Positions 8,123 to 17,250 of a stretch of 32,585 bases of DNA are shown piece after piece (position 1 is the first letter of the stretch; the number at the start of each line of letters is the position of its first letter). The notes below the pieces were generated by a model. It saw only the letters and a program-made list of their open reading frames with translations. It did not search any database and was not told where the DNA came from. The stretch comes from Hymenobacter terricola (GTDB taxonomy: Bacteria; Bacteroidota; Bacteroidia; Cytophagales; Hymenobacteraceae): contig NZ_JAGEMO020000112.1 of the NCBI RefSeq assembly GCF_017921975.2, positions 1 to 32,585 of the forward strand, written 5' to 3'. The position numbers were made by a program, and so were the translations under genes.

Positions 8123-11100
8123 CTACTCCAGCACGACGCGCTTGGTAAATAGTTGATTATCGGCCTGGAGGCGCAACGTGTACACGCCCGCCGCCAGCGC
8201 CCTGGTGTTGAATTCGGCCGTGGCTCCCGCCGCCGTCAGGCCAATGGTGCGGCTGAGCACCACCTGGCCCAGCGCGTTTATCAGCGTGGCGCGCACTTCG
8301 CGCTGGCCAGCCAGCGGCGGCAGCAACAGCGTGAAGCTGGCGTGGGCCGGGTTCGGGTACAGGCTAATCGAAGCAGAACTCAGCTCCGAATGCGTGGCCG
8401 TGACGGTGGCCGGCCGGAACACGACGCTGAAGCGGCCGGTACCGGCCGTGGCCGTGGCCAGGGTGAACGCATAGCGGGCCCCCGGCGCCAGCACTTGCCG
8501 GGTGCCGGTCAGCGCGTCGCGCAGGTACACCGTGGCCGTGCCAAAATTGGCCAAATTCGCTACTTCGAAGCTAAAGCTGCTGGCCTGCGGCACGCGCAAG
8601 GCCAGGGGCACCACCACATCAGCGGTGCTTAGCGGAGGCAGGGCATCAATGGCCAGGAGCGTGGTGCCAGTCAGCAAAGCCAAATCCAGGCCTGCGGGGT
8701 TTGGGAGCTTGGTGGCGTCGTACGGCGCATCGAGGCCGGCGGTAGCGCCGGCTTCCAGGTAGAGGAAGGCCTCATCTTGCAGATTGGCCCCGGCTACTTG
8801 CAGCTGTAGCTGGGGCCGGGTATCGGCCGCGCCGCGCCCGAAGGTGGGCTGGGGGCCGAAGGTGGTGACGCGGTTGGCGTTGGTCAGGTTCACGGCGCCG
8901 GGCGTGCCGGGGGCGCTCACGCGGGCAAAGTAGCCCGAGCCGGCGTCAATCAGCGGAGAAGCCCCGATGCCGTTGGCGTAGCTGCGGTAGGTGCCGGCGT
9001 ACTGGCCGGTGCTTTGATAGACGTACATGGCGCCGTCCATGCCCGGGCGCTGGGCGGCGGCCACGGTGCTCCAATCCAGCGGCGCGGGGTAGGGGTTGCC
9101 CAGCAGCTGCCAGCCGGCATCGGCATCGGTGCCCCGGTTGAGGACGCCGGATGCTTGAGCGGCATTGTTGAACGTGCCGGTGAAGGCAATGGGCGCGGCT
9201 GTGGCCGGCGCATTCACGCTATAGCCGCGGTTAGGCAGCATCACATCAGTAGCGCCGGTGGGGGAGAACCAGCCCTTATCAAACGCCCCATAGTTGGACG
9301 TGACTGCGGCCAGGCGCGCCTCATCGTAGCCAAACACCGTGGGGAAAGGCGAAACCGAGCTGGGCGTGGCGCTGCTGTTATAAGCCGGGTTGAACGTGGG
9401 CGTGAAGCCCGTGGTGCCCAGGCTGCCGAACGGAGCACTGGCCACCGGCGCGCTGAAGTGACGGTAGGCCGGGCCGGTGATGGCGCTGGTCACGGCGCGC
9501 TGCATGGTGCCGGTGCCGGTGACCACGCCACCAGTGTTGTCAATCAGGGCGGTGCCCGTGGCCGAGGAAAGCAGGGTGAAGCCCTGGCCGCTGGTGGCCA
9601 GGTTGCCGCTTTGCAGGCGGGCGACTTGCGTAATGCTCACGCCCTGGCTCAGGGTGAGGCCGGGGGCGTTGTTCACGGTCAGGTTGCGCACCTGGGCGGG
9701 CAGGCCCGCGCCGGTGAGCTGGGCCGCCGTGCCGTTGTAGGTATAGGAAGCATCCGCATCAAACGTGCGGGGGCCGGTGACCTGAATGGCCCCCGTGGCC
9801 CCGGTTGCGGCAATGCCAGCCGGGTCACAGATTTGCAGCTCCGCCCCGGCTTGCAGCTCGAAGCTGGCCGCGCCGCTCAGCGTCTGGCAGCTGGTGCTGA
9901 GCTGGCCGCCCGCCTGCACCTGCACGGTGCTCGCAACGGTGGTGGGCCCCAGCAGCGCGAGGGTGCCGCCGCTCTGCACCGTGATGCTGTTGTAGGTGCC
10001 GCCGGCGGTCAGGCTCTGGCCGCTGGCCACCACGAGGTCGGGCCCCAGCACCACATTGCGCAAGGACTGAATGTAGGTGATATTGGGCTGGCCGAAACCG
10101 TAGCCCCAGTTGAAGGCCGTGCTCTTGCTCAGCGCGCCCTTGGCCCCGTTGTAGTCGGTCAGGTCCTGGCCGGGGTTCAGGGGGTAGTGGCAGGTGCCGC
10201 CGCCCGCGTCGGTGCCATCGGGCGAGGTCATTTTGGCGCTTGCCACCGATAGGTAGAGGGCCGAGGGCACGCCCGCATTGCCGCCGCCCTTGGTGGCAAA
10301 TACGTGAATGGCCCCCGCCACGCCCGCCGCCGTGCCGGTCTTGAGCATCACCATGTCATACTGCGTGATGTTGAACGAGGTGCCGGTAGCCAGGTTGGTC
10401 AGATACGTCGCGTTCTCCAGCAGCAAATCGAGCGTGAAATCCGACGCATCGGTGTCCTGCACGTAGCCGGCAGGCCCAACGAGGCGGCGCAGCACAATGG
10501 TGGTGCCGCTGCGCAAATCGCTCCAGAAAGCCGTGTTGTTGAAGCTGTACTTGCCGCCGGTGTCCAGCGTGTTGTTGCTTTCGAAGTCCTTCACCACCAG
10601 GTTGCGGATATCGAGGTGGTCCTGAACAACGAGCAATTCCGCCGCGTCGGTGTTGCCGTTGGCGTCGTTCGAGCCGTTGTACACGCGGTTCACCACGATG
10701 CCGGGCGGCGTGAAGGCCTGGTTGCGCAGCAGCTGGATATAGCTGATGTTGCCTGTGCCGAAGCCATAGCCCCAGTTGCGGCTGGCACTGGTGGACGTCG
10801 CCGCGCTGGTGCTGTTATAGTCAGCCGTGGTCTGGGCCGGGTTCAGCGGGTAGAGGAAGGCCCCCGTGGCGAGCGCGGCGTTGAAAACCAGCTTGGGGCC
10901 GGTGAGGCCGGTGTAGAGGGCGTTGGGGCTGCCGTTGTTCGATGCCAGGGCGTGCACCGGGTTGTCGATGCCGCTCGCGAGGCCAGTTTTTAGCAGCACC
11001 ATGTCGGTATTGGTCAGGTTGAAATTCTGGCCGGAAGCTGATAAATCAGCCAGGTACGTGGTGTTTTCCATCAGCATATCCAGCGTAAAGTCGGTCGCGT

Positions 11101-13492
11101 CCACGTCCGTGGCGTAGCTCGTGATGCCAGAGGCCAGCCGGCGAAGCACGATGGTGGTGCCAATGCGCAAATCCTTCCACAGCGGGTGGTCCTTGAACTG
11201 AATTTTGCCGCCGGTGTCGCTGGTCAGGGTGGTTTCGAAGTCCTTCACAATCAGCCCGCGAATGTCGAGGTGGTCCTGCGTCACGAGCAGCTCCACAGCA
11301 TCCGTCGAGCCGTCCGAAGTCGAGCTGCCGTTGTACATCCGGTTCACCACAATGCCCGTGAGGGGCTGCTCCACAAACGTCAGCTTCGAGAAGTTGAAGC
11401 CGCCGCTTACGAGGTCGAATTTGAGCGTGGCGTTGGGCGAGGCCTCCAGGTACACGTTGTTGATAACCAGGTCCTGATAGGTGCTGAAGCTGCCCGTGGC
11501 GGGCACGGCTATTACGCCGGTGCGGGCCACATCATTTACCAACAGCCGCACCGCACCCGTCGACGTGGCGCCCGTCGATACCCGCACCGTGAGCCGGTAG
11601 AGGCCGGTGCGCAGCACGTTCACGGTGTATTTCAGCCACTCGCCGCTGGCCGTGTAGCCCACTTCGCCAATGCCCTCGCCGCTGTTGCTCGTGTCCACGC
11701 CTTCGCTGGCGCGGGGCACGGTGGGGTCGAGGGCCACGCCCCGGTTGGCCACTTCCGTATCGTGGTAGGCCACGTTTTCGCCCCCGTTGTCAAACTCCAC
11801 CGCCTTCACCACGCCCGGAATCACGGCCGCCGTGCCCGAGTACGGCGTGCGGATGCACGCACTGACGGGTAGGTAGTTAGCCTTCGTCGTCACAACCGTC
11901 GTGTCCGGGTTCACCAGCGTCAGCGAGACGGTTTTGTTGCCGGCCGAGGCGTACGTCACCGCAATCGGGCCCTTGCCGGTGCCGGTGGCGGGCGAGGCGC
12001 CCACGCCAAAATCCCAGGCAAGCGAAGTGAATTCGCCCAGCACCGAGGCCGTGTAGGTCACCGCCTCGGGCGCCACGCAGGTGAAGGTTTTATCCGACGA
12101 AAACGACGCCAGCGCAACGCTCTGGCCGGGGTTCAGGTAGGTGGGCGGCAGCGTCTGCTGCGCGTGCTGCAAGGAATACACGATTTTTTTGGTCAGCACG
12201 CCCTGGCTGTTGAACAGCAAAACCAGCGTCGACTGGGCGTAAATCCTGTCGTTGTAAGCCGCATTGATGCCGGCCGGCACGTTGATTTTCAGCGCTGCCG
12301 TGCCGGGCACCGTGGCCGTACTCAGCTGCACCGTGAAGTCGTAGTTCGTCACGTCGCTCTTGTTGAGGAGCATCACGGCGGTGGTGCCGTTGTCGGTGCT
12401 GCTGAGCACCGATACCAGGCTCTGGCTGCTGGTGGCCAGCAGGTTGGTGCCGTGCAGGTTTTCCGACACCAGCATCTCGTGGTAGTAGCTTGAGCGGGGC
12501 TTGGCTGCGGCTCCCGGGCCGTCGAGGTAGCCCAAATCGCCGGTGCCGCGCGCGCCGCTGCCTTCGTGAATCGACCACGGCTGCATCGACACGGCCTCGT
12601 ACTTCATGCCCACCCCAAATACCTCGGCCCAGAACTGTCCGTTCAGGAAAGAATGCACGCCCACGCCTTCCACGGTATTGGCGGTGGGGTTGGCATAGTC
12701 GATGTTGAATTCGGTGAGGGCCCAGCGCAGGGCGTTGGCCCCCGTGCGGTTGTGCAGGGCGTTGGCGGTGGCCATCAAGCCCAGCAGGTTGGTCACGTTG
12801 TTGGTCAGGGTTTGGGCCGCACCCGTCACCTGGGCCCGGGTCTGCGTGCCGTTGAAGGAGTAGCTGTGAAAGGAGATGACGTCGAGGTAGTAGCGGCCGT
12901 TGGCATCGGTGCCGGTGATGTCGCTGGCCCCGCCCACCAGCCCGGGCATGTAGGTGCTGCCGTAGGAGGCATTTTCCGGGCCCACGGTCAGAATGGTGGG
13001 GTCCACGGCTTTCATGGCCGACGCAAACGCCTTGATGTAAGCGGCCACGCCCGCCACGCTCACCGGGCTGGGCTGCGCGGAGTTGTTCAGGTCGGGCTCG
13101 TTGCCGATAATCCAGTACCTGATGTTCCGGCCCATCGTGATGTTCACGTAGCTCACGGCGGCTGCCGCCTGCGCCGCCGTGAACCGGCCGCGCCCTTCCG
13201 AAACCTGCACCATGGGCTCGGCCCCGATGCGCCGGATGGAGTCAATCAGCGAGATGTATTGCTGGTTGGTCAGCAGGTTGGAATTCACGCCGTTGCCACC
13301 GATGCGCACCATGCGCACTTTCGATTTTTTCACCAGCGGCCACAGGCTGTCGAGCGACCCGTTGTATACCTGCGTGCCCAGGGCGGTGGGCAGCCAGGCA
13401 TTCTGGCCGGTGAGGTAAGGGGAAATGGTTTGGCCGTGGCTGGCGCTCAGCGCGAGCCAGCCGAGCAGGAAAAACGATAAAAGTCTCTTCAT
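8123..13492 (-). CDS. T9SS-secreted multidomain glycoside hydrolase (clan GH-A-like) with PKD, CBM6-like and sorting domains
   Basis: The ATG at 13492 starts a signal peptide (MKRLLSFFLLGWLALSASHG) and gives 1789 residues; an upstream in-frame ATG at 13531 lacks this logic. Residues about 25-430 look like a TIM-barrel glycosidase, with the acid/base motif IIGNEPD (Glu132) and the nucleophile motif LTEFN (Glu261). This suggests an arabinofuranosidase/xylanase/GH39-44-like enzyme, but the substrate cannot be read. A PKD domain follows (about 465-545), then a CBM6-like module (about 560-725; YHDTEVANRG, GEWLKYTVNV). Two copies of an unrecognised 218-residue module beginning VVNR.YNG come next, then a long beta-rich region. 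The T9SS type A sorting domain lies at about 1710-1789 (LYPNPAHASFTL to TKRVVLE). Outer-membrane translocation or surface attachment is expected. The gene is monocistronic. Confidence 0.88.
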   Translation of the reverse strand: MKRLLSFFLLGWLALSASHGQTISPYLTGQNAWLPTALGTQVYNGSLDSLWPLVKKSKVRMVRIGGNGVNSNLLTNQQYISLIDSIRRIGAEPMVQVSEGRGRFTAAQAAAAVSYVNITMGRNIRYWIIGNEPDLNNSAQPSPVSVAGVAAYIKAFASAMKAVDPTILTVGPENASYGSTYMPGLVGGASDITGTDANGRYYLDVISFHSYSFNGTQTRAQVTGAAQTLTNNVTNLLGLMATANALHNRTGANALRWALTEFNIDYANPTANTVEGVGVHSFLNGQFWAEVFGVGMKYEAVSMQPWSIHEGSGARGTGDLGYLDGPGAAAKPRSSYYHEMLVSENLHGTNLLATSSQSLVSVLSSTDNGTTAVMLLNKSDVTNYDFTVQLSTATVPGTAALKINVPAGINAAYNDRIYAQSTLVLLFNSQGVLTKKIVYSLQHAQQTLPPTYLNPGQSVALASFSSDKTFTCVAPEAVTYTASVLGEFTSLAWDFGVGASPATGTGKGPIAVTYASAGNKTVSLTLVNPDTTVVTTKANYLPVSACIRTPYSGTAAVIPGVVKAVEFDNGGENVAYHDTEVANRGVALDPTVPRASEGVDTSNSGEGIGEVGYTASGEWLKYTVNVLRTGLYRLTVRVSTGATSTGAVRLLVNDVARTGVIAVPATGSFSTYQDLVINNVYLEASPNATLKFDLVSGGFNFSKLTFVEQPLTGIVVNRMYNGSSTSDGSTDAVELLVTQDHLDIRGLIVKDFETTLTSDTGGKIQFKDHPLWKDLRIGTTIVLRRLASGITSYATDVDATDFTLDMLMENTTYLADLSASGQNFNLTNTDMVLLKTGLASGIDNPVHALASNNGSPNALYTGLTGPKLVFNAALATGAFLYPLNPAQTTADYNSTSAATSTSASRNWGYGFGTGNISYIQLLRNQAFTPPGIVVNRVYNGSNDANGNTDAAELLVVQDHLDIRNLVVKDFESNNTLDTGGKYSFNNTAFWSDLRSGTTIVLRRLVGPAGYVQDTDASDFTLDLLLENATYLTNLATGTSFNITQYDMVMLKTGTAAGVAGAIHVFATKGGGNAGVPSALYLSVASAKMTSPDGTDAGGGTCHYPLNPGQDLTDYNGAKGALSKSTAFNWGYGFGQPNITYIQSLRNVVLGPDLVVASGQSLTAGGTYNSITVQSGGTLALLGPTTVASTVQVQAGGQLSTSCQTLSGAASFELQAGAELQICDPAGIAATGATGAIQVTGPRTFDADASYTYNGTAAQLTGAGLPAQVRNLTVNNAPGLTLSQGVSITQVARLQSGNLATSGQGFTLLSSATGTALIDNTGGVVTGTGTMQRAVTSAITGPAYRHFSAPVASAPFGSLGTTGFTPTFNPAYNSSATPSSVSPFPTVFGYDEARLAAVTSNYGAFDKGWFSPTGATDVMLPNRGYSVNAPATAAPIAFTGTFNNAAQASGVLNRGTDADAGWQLLGNPYPAPLDWSTVAAAQRPGMDGAMYVYQSTGQYAGTYRSYANGIGASPLIDAGSGYFARVSAPGTPGAVNLTNANRVTTFGPQPTFGRGAADTRPQLQLQVAGANLQDEAFLYLEAGATAGLDAPYDATKLPNPAGLDLALLTGTTLLAIDALPPLSTADVVVPLALRVPQASSFSFEVANLANFGTATVYLRDALTGTRQVLAPGARYAFTLATATAGTGRFSVVFRPATVTATHSELSSASISLYPNPAHASFTLLLPPLAGQREVRATLINALGQVVLSRTIGLTAAGATAEFNTRALAAGVYTLRLQADNQLFTKRVVLE
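10040..11354 (-). repeat. Duplicated 218-codon module inside the glycoside hydrolase
   Basis: Two copies lie exactly 654 bp apart, measured from the VVNR.YNG start motif at about 11350 and 10696. Shared landmarks are ELLV.QDHLDIR.L.VKDFE, DTGGK, GTTIVLRRL, DFTLD.L.EN.TYL, D.V.LKTG, YPLNP.Q...DYN, and NWGYGFG..NI.YIQ.LRN. The protein copies are clearly homologous but the DNA is moderately diverged, so this duplication is older than the 834-bp repeats at the left edge. I cannot name the domain; the first half resembles lamin-tail-like beta folds only loosely. Confidence 0.8.
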
Positions 13493-13716
13493 GGGTGGGA
13501 GTGGGAGTTTGGGGTAACAGCGCGGGACCACGCCCGCCGGGCGGCGCCCAACTGGCTGGGGCGTCCTCGAACGGGTAATCGATATCAGACTTGGTGAAGA
13601 AAGCCCGGAGCCAACATTTCAGGGGGCGAGAGAAGCCGGATTAACAGCTTCAGTGCATTGATAATGAAGCGTATTGGCTTCGCGGGCAGCGATGGCTGGC
13701 CAGGTAAGTGTGCCGC

Positions 13717-13744
13717 CAAAGGTATTTGCCGATTTGCTGTAGAA
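13717..13744 (-). promoter_or_regulatory. Candidate promoter for the glycoside hydrolase gene
   Basis: On the minus strand TACCTTTG (13717-13724) matches the -7 consensus exactly, with TTC in the -33 region 17 bp upstream (13742-13744). It would leave a leader of about 220 nt. The rest of the 339-bp gap (13493-13831) shows nothing else. Confidence 0.4.
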
Positions 13745-13831
13745 GGTTGCGGGCAAGCTATTTATCTACGTAAACGTTTGCAGCCAAACCAAGCAGTTTT
13801 CGTGCGCCGATGGATGGACTAACGCGGTTGC

Positions 13832-14590
13832 TCAGGTATCCGTTGACACGTCGTCCCACGCCTGGTCCATGTAGGAAATGAGCCAGTTTAGGGAATGGTG
13901 CCGCTCCGATACCACGTCCGAATTCAGGCTGCCTGGTATCGGCTTCTGCTCCAGCCGGGCGTCGTAGCGCGCCCAGTCCAGGCGGAGGATGAGGTCGGCC
14001 TGGTCCAGCAGCTCTTTCTTGCTTCTCAGTTTCGCCCGTTGCCGGAATTGCTGCTCGGGCAGGGCGTGGATGATTGCCGCGTCGTGGGCAACGTCACACA
14101 TGCTATCGGGGTAGCTCAGGGAATCGACGTACCCCAGCGCCCACAGCAGTACGTGCAGGCTTTCGCAGCGCCAGCTCGCGTTGAGTCGCTGCTGGTTCGT
14201 GGGCTGCTCTGCCGAGACGTACTCCTGTTCGGTGGGCGTAAGTTTCGGGGCGATGTGGTACGCCCGGTCTATCTCCGCTAAGCGAGCCGGCGAAAGCCCT
14301 TCGCTCTTCAAACCAATAAAACACAGCGCGAGTGCACTGTCAACAACCTGGTCCTTCGTTCGAATGGTTATCTCCGCTTCCGAATCCACAAACAGGGAAT
14401 TTGGGTTGTGGTAAATCGGGACGCCATGCGTTTTGCAAAGCGCCTCCGATTGCGCCCGCCGGGCTTGCTGGTCTTTGGTAGCGATGATGTGCTCCACCGG
14501 CACGGTGGCGCGCACTTCCCGGGCCGATGGCTGCTGCTCACCACAAGAATAAAGGAGAAGCGCGAGGCAGCAGGCAAATCGTCTGGTCAT
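13832..14590 (-). CDS. DUF4272-like lipoprotein
   Basis: The protein has 252 residues and starts with a short lipoprotein signal (MTRRFACCLALLLYSC); Cys16 would be lipidated. The remainder fits the DUF4272 family. Its hallmark ASWRCESLHVLLWALGYVD is at about 138-156, followed by CDVAHDAAIIHALPEQQFRQ and a helical segment with DQADLILRLDWARYDARLE. The family's function is unknown and most members are cytoplasmic, so the lipoprotein signal is notable. It is a single gene with the same orientation as the upstream tRNA. Codon use resembles the neighbours but is somewhat less GC-rich. No promoter was firmly identified. Confidence 0.75.
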   Translation of the reverse strand: MTRRFACCLALLLYSCGEQQPSAREVRATVPVEHIIATKDQQARRAQSEALCKTHGVPIYHNPNSLFVDSEAEITIRTKDQVVDSALALCFIGLKSEGLSPARLAEIDRAYHIAPKLTPTEQEYVSAEQPTNQQRLNASWRCESLHVLLWALGYVDSLSYPDSMCDVAHDAAIIHALPEQQFRQRAKLRSKKELLDQADLILRLDWARYDARLEQKPIPGSLNSDVVSERHHSLNWLISYMDQAWDDVSTDT

Positions 14591-14810
14591 ACGAAAGCTG
14601 TGGCTCAGGAAGTAGCGCTAACTTCTGGGGCAAAGTACATCAGCCTCCCTTTCTGAATTAGGTCCGAAAGCAGCAATGTAGCCCCACATGCTCAAAGTGG
14701 GCCAATGTATGTTGCATTTACCCAAGGATGGGAAAATGTGTTGTGACCCAGACGTGGCTTTTTTGTGACACAGCACCGGTTAGTAAAGAAGATAACTAAT
14801 TGATAGACAA

Positions 14811-14843
14811 AGAAAAAGCCACCCTTTGGAGGTGGCTTTCTTG
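14811..14843 (-). terminator. Intrinsic terminator of tRNA-Glu
   Basis: A 9-bp stem (14815-14823 with 14831-14839, aaagccacc/ggtggcttt) and a 7-nt loop are followed on the minus strand by a T-rich tail. It starts immediately after the tRNA 3' end. Confidence 0.85.
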
Positions 14844-14915
14844 TAGTCCGTAGGGGAATCGAACCCCTGTTGGTAGAATGAAAATCTACTGTCCTAACCC
14901 CTAGACGAACGGACC
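14844..14915 (-). tRNA. tRNA-Glu (anticodon TTC)
   Basis: This 72-nt gene folds as a cloverleaf. The acceptor stem is GGTCCGT (14909-14915) with ACGGACT (14845-14851, first pair G-U), and the discriminator is A at 14844. The anticodon arm is GTAGA-TTTTCAT-TCTAC with anticodon TTC. The T arm is AGGGG-TTCGATT-CCCCT. CCA is not encoded. A canonical promoter and a terminator flank it, so it is an independent transcription unit. Confidence 0.97.
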
Positions 14916-14934
14916 GTTTTTGTTTTTGGTGGTG

Positions 14935-14964
14935 CAAAGATACGGGAGGCGTTATTTAATGCAA
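14935..14964 (-). promoter_or_regulatory. Canonical Bacteroidota promoter for tRNA-Glu
   Basis: On the minus strand TTG (14962-14964) is followed by exactly 19 bp and then TATCTTTG (14935-14942), a full match to TTG-N19-TAnnTTTG. Transcription would start near 14928, about 13 nt before the tRNA. Confidence 0.85.
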
Positions 14965-15151
14965 GCCGGAAAGCAAAAAAAAGTGCCGAATCGATGAAAG
15001 CACGCTGTTTTTCAGGCGAAAAGATTTTTATCGGCGGTGGCTGGTGGGGTATGACAGGAGGCGCGGCCTTGCAGAACCATCTTCCTCCTCAAATCATTTA
15101 AAGGGAATGCCGGGGCAAAGCGCAGGTGCTGGCGAACCCGCGCCAGCCTGC

Positions 15152-15159
15152 TATCTTCG
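15152..15159 (+). promoter_or_regulatory. Candidate -7 element for GAPDH
   Basis: TATCTTCG is one mismatch from TAnnTTTG and lies 60 bp before the gap start codon. No clear -33 element is seen. The mutS2 upstream region has the similar TACCTTCG. Confidence 0.35.
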
Positions 15160-15218
15160 CCCTGCGTTTCAACCGGCCGCCAATGTGGCGGCTGGCCACT
15201 TATTTTCCCTGTTTCACA

Positions 15219-16226
15219 ATGGCAAAAATTAAAGTCGCCATCAACGGCTTCGGCCGCATTGGCCGTCTCACTTTCAAGTCGCTGCTGGGCCGCGACAACG
15301 TGGAAATCGTCGCTATCAACGACCTGACCGACAACAAGACCCTCGCGCACCTGTTGAAATATGACTCCGTTCACGGCCGCTTCGATGGCACCGTGACCTA
15401 CGACGAGGAAAGCCTGACCGTGAACGGCCAGCGCATCGCCGCCCTCGCCGAGCGCGACCCCAAGCTGCTCCCCTGGGGCAAAATGGGCGTTGACGTGGTG
15501 CTCGAATCGACTGGCCGCTTCGTCGACGAAGCCGGTGCCGGCCAGCACATTACCGCCGGTGCCAAGAAAGTCGTGATTTCGGCTCCGGCTACCGGCAACA
15601 TTCCGACCGTGGTATTGGGCGTGAACGAGGACATCCTCACCGGTGCCGAAACCATTATCAGCAACGCCAGCTGCACCACCAACTGCCTGGCCCCCATGGC
15701 TAAGGTGTTGGACGATGCCTTCGGCATTGAGAAGGGGTACATCACCACGGTGCACGCCTACACCTCGGACCAAAACCTGCAGGATGCCCCTCACAAGGAC
15801 CTGCGCCGCGCCCGCGCCGCTGCTTACAGCATCATCCCCACCAGCACTGGCGCCGCCAAAGCGGTGGGCCTGGTGCTGCCCCAGCTGAAAGGCAAGCTTG
15901 ATGGTTTGGCTATGCGCGTGCCCGTTCCGGATGGCTCGATGACCGACCTGACCGTTATCCTGAAAAAGGAAGTGACCAAGGAGGAAATCAACGCCGCGCT
16001 GAAAGCGGCCGCTGAAGGCCCCCTGAAAGGCATTATCGAGTACACCACCGACCCGATTGTGAGCATCGACATCGTGGGCAACCCCCACAGCTGCATTTTC
16101 GACTCGGAGCTGACCTCGGCCAATGGTACGCTGGCCAAGGTGATTGGCTGGTACGACAACGAAACCGGCTACTCGACCCGCACCGCTGATTTGATTCAGA
16201 AGCTGGGCGAGCAAATGAACGGTTAA
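15219..16226 (+). CDS. gap: Glyceraldehyde-3-phosphate dehydrogenase, type I
   Basis: The protein has 335 residues, the usual family length, with the start chosen at MAKIKVAINGFGRIGR, which is the NAD-binding P-loop start of the family. It oxidises glyceraldehyde-3-phosphate to 1,3-bisphosphoglycerate with NAD and phosphate in glycolysis. The catalytic Cys152 sits in SNASCTTNC and His179 in TTVHAYTSDQ. INDL (residues 33-36) around Asp35 suggests NAD preference. The C-terminal WYDNETGYSTR is typical. A strong terminator follows at 16243, so the gene is probably transcribed alone. Nothing is unusual in the sequence. Confidence 0.98.
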   Translation: MAKIKVAINGFGRIGRLTFKSLLGRDNVEIVAINDLTDNKTLAHLLKYDSVHGRFDGTVTYDEESLTVNGQRIAALAERDPKLLPWGKMGVDVVLESTGRFVDEAGAGQHITAGAKKVVISAPATGNIPTVVLGVNEDILTGAETIISNASCTTNCLAPMAKVLDDAFGIEKGYITTVHAYTSDQNLQDAPHKDLRRARAAAYSIIPTSTGAAKAVGLVLPQLKGKLDGLAMRVPVPDGSMTDLTVILKKEVTKEEINAALKAAAEGPLKGIIEYTTDPIVSIDIVGNPHSCIFDSELTSANGTLAKVIGWYDNETGYSTRTADLIQKLGEQMNG

Positions 16227-16242
16227 TTGCCGCTCCCGTAAG

Positions 16243-16288
16243 AAACGCCGTCCGCTTTGCCCTTTGTGGCGGGGCGGGCGGCGTTTTT
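16243..16288 (+). terminator. Intrinsic terminator after gap
   Basis: A 13-bp stem (16243-16255 with 16274-16286, one G-T pair) is followed by a run of T's. It starts 16 bp after the gap stop codon. Confidence 0.85.
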
Positions 16289-16373
16289 ATGTTATCAGTG
16301 CCGGGCCGCATACTATTGCGGGCTGGCCGACGCTTCATTTACCGATTCGCCAAGCCACTGCTGGGCGTTGCTC

Positions 16374-17243
16374 ATGCCCAAAACCTGCTTTATTCTGAAC
16401 CCCAAAGCTGGCCCCAGCCGCCGCCAGGACATGCCTGCGTTGATTGCCCGGCATTTTGGGGCGCTGGAATCCGACTACGAAATTCGGCCCACCGGGTATG
16501 CCGGGCACGCTGTGGAGCTGGCGCGCACGGCGGCGGCCGAAGGCTTTGCGGTGGTAGCCGCCGTGGGCGGCGATGGCACCGTGAACGAAGTGGGCCGGGG
16601 CCTGTTGGGCTCGGAAACAGCGCTGGGCATCATCCCCCAGGGCTCGGGCAATGGCCTGGCCCGCCACCTGAAAGTGCCCCTGAACCTACCCGCGGCCCTG
16701 CGCCGGCTGGCCGCGCCCACCTTCAGCCGCATGGACGTGGGGGTGATGAACGGCCACCCGTTCTTCTGCACGGCCGGGCTGGGGTTCGATGCGCACGTGA
16801 GCCAGCATTTTGCCCAGGCCGGCTCGCGCGGCCTCAGCACGTACCTGCAAGTGACGCTGCGCGAGTACCGCCGCTACCGCCCGGTGGCGGTGCAGGTGAA
16901 CCTGGACGGACAAAAAATAGCCACCGACTGCTACGTGCTGGCCTTCGCCAATGCCTCACAGTACGGCAACAACGCCTACATCGCGCCCTTAGCCGACCTG
17001 CGCGACGGCTTGCTTGACGTGTGCCTGATTGACGCCCTGCCGCCGGTGCGCGCTTTCCGGGTGAGCCTGGCCATGGCGTTGGGCAACTTGCCCCAAACCA
17101 ACGCAGCCGACTATTTTCGGGTGCCGCGGGGCCGGGTGGTGGCCGAAGTGCCCATCGGCTTTCACGTTGATGGCGACTACCTGGGGCACGCCACTGAGTT
17201 TGACGTGGAGCTGCTGCCGCTGGCCCTGGTTGTGGCGGTTTAG
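16374..17243 (+). CDS. Diacylglycerol/lipid kinase family protein
   Basis: The ATG at 16374 gives MPKTCFILNPKAG and 289 residues, matching the start of the DagK/YegS/sphingosine-kinase-like catalytic domain. The nucleotide-binding loop is AAVGGDGTVNEV (GGDGT at 65-69) and the substrate/nucleotide element is QGSGNGLARHL (89-99). A later FHVDGD (271-276) closes the domain, as in the family. The protein phosphorylates a lipid, probably diacylglycerol, at the cytoplasmic face of the membrane; the exact substrate is uncertain. It follows gap, but a strong terminator lies between them, so it likely has its own promoter in 16289-16373. The C-terminus LPLALVVAV is hydrophobic. Confidence 0.88.
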   Translation: MPKTCFILNPKAGPSRRQDMPALIARHFGALESDYEIRPTGYAGHAVELARTAAAEGFAVVAAVGGDGTVNEVGRGLLGSETALGIIPQGSGNGLARHLKVPLNLPAALRRLAAPTFSRMDVGVMNGHPFFCTAGLGFDAHVSQHFAQAGSRGLSTYLQVTLREYRRYRPVAVQVNLDGQKIATDCYVLAFANASQYGNNAYIAPLADLRDGLLDVCLIDALPPVRAFRVSLAMALGNLPQTNAADYFRVPRGRVVAEVPIGFHVDGDYLGHATEFDVELLPLALVVAV

Positions 17244-17250
17244 GTTATTT

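Noticed and set aside
9014..10252. A 412-codon plus-strand frame inside the glycosidase gene
   Set aside because: It is antisense to a well-supported coding region, has low-complexity Gly/Ala/His/Arg composition and shows no domain.
15126..15218. N-terminal extension of GAPDH
   Set aside because: The extra 31 residues precede the invariant KVAINGFGRIGR start and have no family counterpart; the region looks like promoter and leader.
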